Shown: in pieces, positions 31,392 to 35,240 of the stretch | Layout of the letters: the number at the start of each line of letters is the position of its first letter | Numbering within the stretch: the stretch's first letter is position 1 | Assembly: GCA_031549535.1 (NCBI GenBank) | Contig: JAVBPP010000006.1 | Span: forward strand, 1-35,240 | Length of the DNA: 35,240 nucleotides | Source: JAVBPP01 sp031549535 | Lineage (GTDB): Bacteria > Bacillota > Clostridia > Oscillospirales > Acutalibacteraceae | Direction: 5' to 3' | Made by a program: the position numbers and the translations under genes | The notes under the pieces: generated by a model | The model's input: only the letters and a program-made list of their open reading frames with translations | What the model was told of the DNA's origin: nothing | Databases searched by the model: none

Positions 31392-32213
31392 ATGAGACAT
31401 GAACTGAAACGTAAAATAGTCATGGCGGCTCTTGCGCTAACCATTGTGAGCGCCATTGCAACCGGGGGTACGGTTGCCTATTTTACGGATAAGGATGAAG
31501 AACTGAATACATTTTCCATGGGAAATATCCAGCTTTCCATCGCCGAGCCGAACTGGGGGGAGGACGACGGTAAAAACCTCAAGCCCGGCAGCACCAAGCT
31601 GAAAGACCCAACCGTGTTCGCCGAAAAAGGCAGGAGCTATATGCGCGTGCGTATGGAAATCAAGGATGGTTCCGGCGAGAAGATTACGGACGCAAACCGC
31701 TTGCAGCTGATTCTTGACACCCTGTATTATGACAGCAGCTACCAGTTCCCCGCCAACAACGGGCAGCGCATCAGCTCCAATCTGGAGAAGGATGTGCGCT
31801 ACCATCAGGCGCAGCTGGATACCCTGCTTGCCGGCGGCGCAATAGAACAGGAATACAACCACAAGGATTTTCGCTTTGCGGGCAGCTTGAAGGGCGACCC
31901 CAGCGTGCGCTATTATGACTACATCGGCGGCGACGGTATTTTTGACGCAACCGTCAGCCCAAAAGAGCAGGCCGTGCTGTTTACCAACGTTGTGATTCCG
32001 CTGGAATGGATGAACGAGTCCATTTATCAAATCAGCGGCGACAGCTACACGCTAAATGACAGGGGCGGGCTTGAGGTTACGCACAAGGGGCAGGGCTACC
32101 AGATTGATTTATATGCCGAGGCGATTCAGAGCGCGGAGCTCACCGGCTCACAGGAGGGTTTTGCCCGCCTGGACGCGCAAACCGGAGCAGTTCGTGACAT
32201 ACCTGAAAACTAA
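31392..32213 (+). CDS. TasA/camelysin-like exported protein
   Basis: Exported protein of 273 residues with a textbook SipW-cognate signal, ALTIVSAIATGGTVAYFTDK followed by NTFSMGNIQLSIAEPNW. It shares the EPNW motif, the LKPGSTKLKDPTV strand and the LxxVVIPLEW segment with TasA-type proteins. It has no cysteine in the mature part, unlike the two Cys-rich subunits. ATGGAGGG precedes ATG 31392, 46 bases after sipW. Its position between sipW and the anchored protein suggests a base or minor subunit, but that is inference. Confidence 0.83.
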   Translation: MRHELKRKIVMAALALTIVSAIATGGTVAYFTDKDEELNTFSMGNIQLSIAEPNWGEDDGKNLKPGSTKLKDPTVFAEKGRSYMRVRMEIKDGSGEKITDANRLQLILDTLYYDSSYQFPANNGQRISSNLEKDVRYHQAQLDTLLAGGAIEQEYNHKDFRFAGSLKGDPSVRYYDYIGGDGIFDATVSPKEQAVLFTNVVIPLEWMNESIYQISGDSYTLNDRGGLEVTHKGQGYQIDLYAEAIQSAELTGSQEGFARLDAQTGAVRDIPEN

Positions 32214-32225
32214 GGAGGGGACAAC

Positions 32226-33542
32226 ATGCGTAAAAAGATTTTATTATATTCGCTGGTCATCGCTGTGTTCCTGTTCTCCGGCGTGCAAACAACCTACAGT
32301 GCGCTGCGCGTCATTAACTATTCCATCAACAAAATCAATACCCTAACTCTCAAAGGCGAAATTGTAGAGGAATACACGCGGCAGGAGGGGCTTTACCCCG
32401 GTGCCACCGTCAGCAAAATCGTGAACATCAAAAACACCGGCACCTCCCACAGCGTCATCCGCGTGCGCGTGGAAAAGGCCTGGGGGCAGAGCAAGCGCGA
32501 TGCGGACGGCAAGCTGCAGGTTTTGCCGGAGCTGAACACGGATAACATTCAAATTCAGTATGACGACACCATGTGGTATTATGACGCGAGTGAGGACTTT
32601 TTCTATTACAAAGCCATCCTCGCTCCCGGTGAGCTGACCGGCGTTCCGCTGTTCCAATCCTTTACGATAGACCCGGAATCCGGCGGCGCATACGCAGATA
32701 AAGAAGCGGACATCCGCATCAAGCTGGAATGTGTCCAGGCGAAGAACGACGGTATCTCCTTCTGGAAAAAGAGCTTTGTGGATTTGGGCATCACCAACAC
32801 TGATATCCTGGACGGCGCAACCGAAAAACCGGTGCAATCCGTCCGCCAGATTGTGGACGCGGATTTATATGACCCGAACGATTTCCACTTCAATACCCAG
32901 GGCAGTGACCTGTTCACGAATTTTAAAGATTTACTGCCGGGAGAGACCAGAACGCAGAAAATTGTGATTCTGAACTCCTTGAAAAACGAGACGGCCTTCT
33001 ACCTGCGCGCGGAGGACATTGAACAGTCCCTCGCAACGCCGGAAAATCTGGATTACGTCAACAATCTGCTGCAGAAATATGCACATATCCGTATTACGGA
33101 CGAGAAAGATAAAGTGATTTACGACGGCCCGATTTGGGGCAATGTTTACTCCGATAAAAAGAACCCGGACTCCATGCGCTATGACTACCTGCTCGGCGTT
33201 CTGAAATCCGGCGAAACGAAGACACTCACGGTGGAGCTGAGCGTTGACCCGGGTTTGGGCAACGAGTATCAAAACCTCTGGGGCTTGATTAAATGGGTCT
33301 GGTCCGCGGACGGCGGCACCTTCTATGACTGGGGCGATGAGGAACCCTTTGACCCGCCCGATAATGACGACGATGACCCCACAAATCCTGATGACTCTGA
33401 CGACCCGAGATACCCCGACATCCCCAAAACCAGCGACAGTGCAAACCTCAAGCTCTGGGGCTGCGTCATGGGTGCCTCCGGCGCAGTGCTGGCAGTCCTG
33501 CTCGTGACAGGGAAAAAGAGTAAATCCAAACAGCAGGCATAA
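32226..33542 (+). CDS. Sortase-anchored surface protein of the fibre locus (IPKTS sorting signal)
   Basis: Surface protein of 438 residues. An N-terminal signal peptide (about 1-26) is followed by two beta-rich segments, each with a TasA-like LxPG turn and an NxxxT strand (LYPGATVSKIVNIKNTGTS and LLPGETRTQKIVILNSLKN). They suggest a duplicated TasA-like or similar sandwich fold. An Asp/Pro-rich spacer (about 375-397) leads to IPKTS at 399-403, a hydrophobic segment and the basic tail KKSKSKQQA. This is a complete cell-wall sorting signal with Ser instead of Gly at the fifth position. It is the only such signal found in the window and is the likely anchor of the fibre. AGGAGGGG precedes ATG 32226, 12 bases after the previous gene. 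Confidence 0.87.
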   Translation: MRKKILLYSLVIAVFLFSGVQTTYSALRVINYSINKINTLTLKGEIVEEYTRQEGLYPGATVSKIVNIKNTGTSHSVIRVRVEKAWGQSKRDADGKLQVLPELNTDNIQIQYDDTMWYYDASEDFFYYKAILAPGELTGVPLFQSFTIDPESGGAYADKEADIRIKLECVQAKNDGISFWKKSFVDLGITNTDILDGATEKPVQSVRQIVDADLYDPNDFHFNTQGSDLFTNFKDLLPGETRTQKIVILNSLKNETAFYLRAEDIEQSLATPENLDYVNNLLQKYAHIRITDEKDKVIYDGPIWGNVYSDKKNPDSMRYDYLLGVLKSGETKTLTVELSVDPGLGNEYQNLWGLIKWVWSADGGTFYDWGDEEPFDPPDNDDDDPTNPDDSDDPRYPDIPKTSDSANLKLWGCVMGASGAVLAVLLVTGKKSKSKQQA

Positions 33543-33544
33543 TG

Positions 33545-33590
33545 ATTGACATCCTCTTTCTTTTCGTTAGTCACTTCTAGTGTTCTTTCA
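33545..33590. repeat. 46-bp direct repeat, copy 1
   Basis: Begins ATTGACATCCTC and ends TGTTCTTTCA; identical to copy 2 except for one C/T difference. It starts two bases after the stop of the sortase-anchored protein gene. Confidence 0.95.
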
Positions 33591-33634
33591 AGAAATGAAC
33601 ATTCCGCAAAGGCGGAGAAAACCAGAACGTTTAT

Positions 33635-33680
33635 ATTGACATCTTCTTTCTTTTCGTTAGTCACTTCTAGTGTTCTTTCA
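33635..33680. repeat. 46-bp direct repeat, copy 2
   Basis: Second copy, 90 bp from the first, with a 44-bp unique spacer between them. Each copy contains CACTTCTAGTG, a short internal palindrome. The stretch 33543-33719 has no gene. Confidence 0.95.
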
Positions 33681-33719
33681 TAAATTGCTTGACTTCAGTG
33701 AAAGAGCTTTAGAATTGAC

Positions 33720-33761
33720 TTGCCCGCAGACAGCCTCCAAATGTCTGCGGGCAATTTTTTT
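33720..33761 (+). terminator. Terminator of the fibre locus
   Basis: A 13-bp perfect stem, TTGCCCGCAGACA (33720-33732) with its complement (33742-33754), followed by seven T. Confidence 0.93.
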
Positions 33762-33799
33762 GTCAGAGGCATGATTTTCCCCAAAGAATCCGAGGAAAT

Positions 33800-33828
33800 T
33801 TGCATTAGAAAAGCATTTCTGCTATGAT
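33800..33828 (+). promoter_or_regulatory. Promoter of the terminal membrane protein gene
   Basis: TTGCAT (33800-33805) and TATGAT (33823-33828) are separated by 17 bases. Confidence 0.65.
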
Positions 33829-33860
33829 ATTACTCCGCACCCAAACAGGTGCGGAGTAAT
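33829..33860 (+). other. Stable hairpin at the transcript start
   Basis: ATTACTCCGCACC (33829-33841) pairs perfectly with GGTGCGGAGTAAT (33848-33860). It begins directly after the -10 box, so the mRNA would start inside its 5' arm. It could stabilise the 5' end or act as an operator. Confidence 0.65.
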
Positions 33861-33895
33861 AATGGCGCAATCATGGAATGAGGGGAACGTTTTTT

Positions 33896-35047
33896 ATGAA
33901 GCAACTAAAGTTAACAGGAAAAGTATGCTTGGTCGCAAGCGGTGCTGTCGCGTTGATTGCCGCTATCGTAATAGCTTTCATTCTGGTAACAAAAGAGGAT
34001 GATAAAGACAAAGGTTCTACAACCACGTCTTCTTATAGTAAGGAATCCGCCAAAAAAGAAGGGACTACCCCGGATCAAACAAAGACGGTTGTTGCTTCAT
34101 CTACCAGTGAAGGAAACACCGTTCCATCAACGAAGAAAGACTTGGAACCCAATACCAATCCTATGGGCGAAACAGAACCGGTTCCATCTGCAAAAGCAAC
34201 GAATTCCACAACAACGCAGAGACGGAATGAATCCAAAACGAATTCGGCAACAACTACGATGAAGCCTATCACCGGCAATACTAGTGCGGTGGATACTTTT
34301 GTGAATAAAAGAGCGTCAATTGTATTTGATAATAATTCGTTATTGAACTGCGGCTCTTTAATTGCCGGGAATAGCAAAGTTGACACTTCAAAGATTTTAC
34401 CGTCCAATATTCCGGCTAAAATAAAAAATTTGAGCATATTTCAAACTAGATTAAATTGGTTTAGATCGTTAGCGGCGCAATCAAGTATTTCTATTGAAAT
34501 AAAATATCTTTCAGAATACAATTCTTGTATAATGAGCGCAACAGACGAAAAAATAGGCGATAATTACGTGATTAATATTGATTTCAATGAAGAACATGTC
34601 ACTTATATAACAGAAAAAATGTACAGAAAAGAATATGATAGAACCAGTTTATCTTGCAAACAAATGGAAATAGAGTATAAGAGCGATTCTGTATCTATTG
34701 GAGACAGTTTTCATGTGTCTCAAGGCGCTGTTTTAATGGTTTATACGGACAAAGACATACCTTTGAATTATATAAACAATAATCCGAATGCTGTTAATTA
34801 CACGAGTGATAGTGTGACAATACGTTTTGAAGCAAATAGCCAAAAATTAGAGAAAAGCAAAGCCGAAATATCCGTAGATCAATATTATCTTAGTCTATAT
34901 TTATTACACAAGGAATTTGGTAAAGATAAAGAGGGATTTTTAATTTGGGAAGATTATTTAAATAATAATTCTCTATTAGAAAATTTCTTTGGAAAATCAA
35001 ACTACAATTCTTTATTAAAGAAAAGCGGCCTAATACCACACCATTAA
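33896..35047 (+). CDS. Membrane-anchored protein with Ser/Thr-rich stalk, function unknown
   Basis: Protein of 383 residues that I do not recognise. Residues 10-34 form one membrane segment (LVASGAVALIAAIVIAFILV). A Ser/Thr/Lys-rich low-complexity stalk follows to about residue 130, then an outer domain of about 250 residues rich in Asn, Ile and Tyr, with no visible enzyme motif or sorting signal. An ATG at 33878 is in frame, but AGGGGAA at 33881-33887 serves ATG 33896, which is the better start. The outer domain is strikingly AT-rich compared with the rest of the window, suggesting a foreign origin. It has its own promoter, so it is not part of the fibre transcript. Confidence 0.8.
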   Translation: MKQLKLTGKVCLVASGAVALIAAIVIAFILVTKEDDKDKGSTTTSSYSKESAKKEGTTPDQTKTVVASSTSEGNTVPSTKKDLEPNTNPMGETEPVPSAKATNSTTTQRRNESKTNSATTTMKPITGNTSAVDTFVNKRASIVFDNNSLLNCGSLIAGNSKVDTSKILPSNIPAKIKNLSIFQTRLNWFRSLAAQSSISIEIKYLSEYNSCIMSATDEKIGDNYVINIDFNEEHVTYITEKMYRKEYDRTSLSCKQMEIEYKSDSVSIGDSFHVSQGAVLMVYTDKDIPLNYINNNPNAVNYTSDSVTIRFEANSQKLEKSKAEISVDQYYLSLYLLHKEFGKDKEGFLIWEDYLNNNSLLENFFGKSNYNSLLKKSGLIPHH

Positions 35048-35060
35048 GAATACTTCTTGC

Positions 35061-35106
35061 AAAATTCGGCAAGAGCGCATACATGAAACGCTCGTTACCG
35101 AATTTT
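35061..35106 (+). terminator. Imperfect hairpin after the terminal gene
   Basis: AAAATTCGG and AGAGCG pair with CGCTC and CCGAATTTT across an internal bulge. The 3' arm ends in TTTT. Probably the terminator of the preceding gene. Confidence 0.6.
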
Positions 35107-35219
35107 ACAAGCATTCTAATACCAATATCCAAAGAAAGCGTAGATAAAAAATCTGCAGAAAAGCCATACAGCAAAGCTTTTCCTTGATTTTTTATAACGC
35201 TTTCTAAACTGTACCCTAT

Positions 35220-35240
35220 AAACCGGACAGCCCCGGTTTT
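35220..35240. terminator. Hairpin at the right edge, truncated by the window
   Basis: AAACCGG (35220-35226) pairs with CCGGTTT (35233-35239), followed by at least one more T. The sequence stops here, so strand and role are open. The stretch 35107-35219 shows no convincing gene. Confidence 0.5.

Noticed and set aside
33546..33552. TTGACA in both 46-bp repeats as two promoters
   Set aside because: No acceptable -10 box follows at 16-19 bases in either copy.
33565..33573. LytTR-like half-site TTCGTTAGT inside each 46-bp repeat
   Set aside because: The copies are 90 bp apart and no partner half-site lies 21 bp away, so it does not fit the binding architecture seen at 20428 and 21265.
33545..33680. 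CRISPR-like repeat-spacer-repeat
   Set aside because: Only two repeats of 46 bp with one 44-bp spacer, no further units and no cas genes nearby.

Overview
The window looks like chromosomal DNA of a Gram-positive anaerobe of the Clostridia, probably gut-associated. I infer this from the rplU-prp-rpmA operon whose bL27 carries the Prp-cleaved N-terminal extension, DUF3842 and DUF3788 proteins, an ECF transporter S component, teichoic-acid-type glycerophosphotransferase, a class B sortase and a SipW signal peptidase. Most of the window is moderately GC-rich. The surface-glycan genes (about 1.36-5.4 kb), the GNAT pair (16.3-17.1 kb) and the last gene (33.9-35.0 kb) are visibly more AT-rich, which suggests transfer.

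Layout. 1-122: tail of a BIG2-domain protein. 146-1245: rplU-prp-rpmA with a near-consensus promoter and a structured leader. 1259-5377 (minus): a GT2/CDP-glycerol glycerophosphotransferase fusion and a polysaccharide pyruvyl transferase, with their own promoter and terminator. 5433-7830 (minus): serC-serA, serine biosynthesis. 7952-11081: two adjacent zinc-ribbon membrane proteins. 11257-14614: DUF3788 protein, cytoplasmic GH32 glycosidase, hemW and a DUF3842 protein. 14650-15383: a chain of hairpins, then an ECF S component. 15633-16221: a tRNA cluster Val-Asp-Phe-Gly-Cys, with the 3' end of tRNA-Cys duplicated 90 bp downstream. 16319-17140 (minus): a small basic protein overlapping a GNAT acetyltransferase, preceded by four 10-bp tandem repeats. 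17653-17729 (minus): tRNA-Arg. 17890-20255: rpsU, a second multi-hairpin element, an M24B aminopeptidase and a class B sortase.

20428-33761 is the most interesting part: a surface-fibre locus. It starts with a LytTR regulator whose receiver domain has lost the phospho-acceptor aspartate. Paired 9-bp direct repeats spaced exactly 21 bp, matching the known LytTR site architecture, lie both upstream and downstream of this gene, so it probably controls itself and the genes that follow. Those are a secreted CxxC-repeat membrane protein, a 53-residue membrane peptide, a 1680-residue adhesin (Cys/His repeats, beta-helix, discoidin-like and Cna-B-like domains), TasA/camelysin-like exported proteins at 27634, 28290, 29037, 29949 and 31392, a SipW signal peptidase, and a protein ending in an IPKTS cell-wall sorting signal. 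The adhesin and two TasA-like proteins share unusual CxC...H...C motifs. My inference is that SipW matures the fibre subunits, the IPKTS protein anchors them through a sortase (perhaps the one at 19452), and the adhesin forms a tip or cross-link. The locus ends with a 46-bp direct repeat and a strong terminator.

33800-35240: a promoter whose transcript starts in a stable hairpin, then an AT-rich membrane-anchored protein of unknown function. All calls come from reading the sequence; no database search was run.
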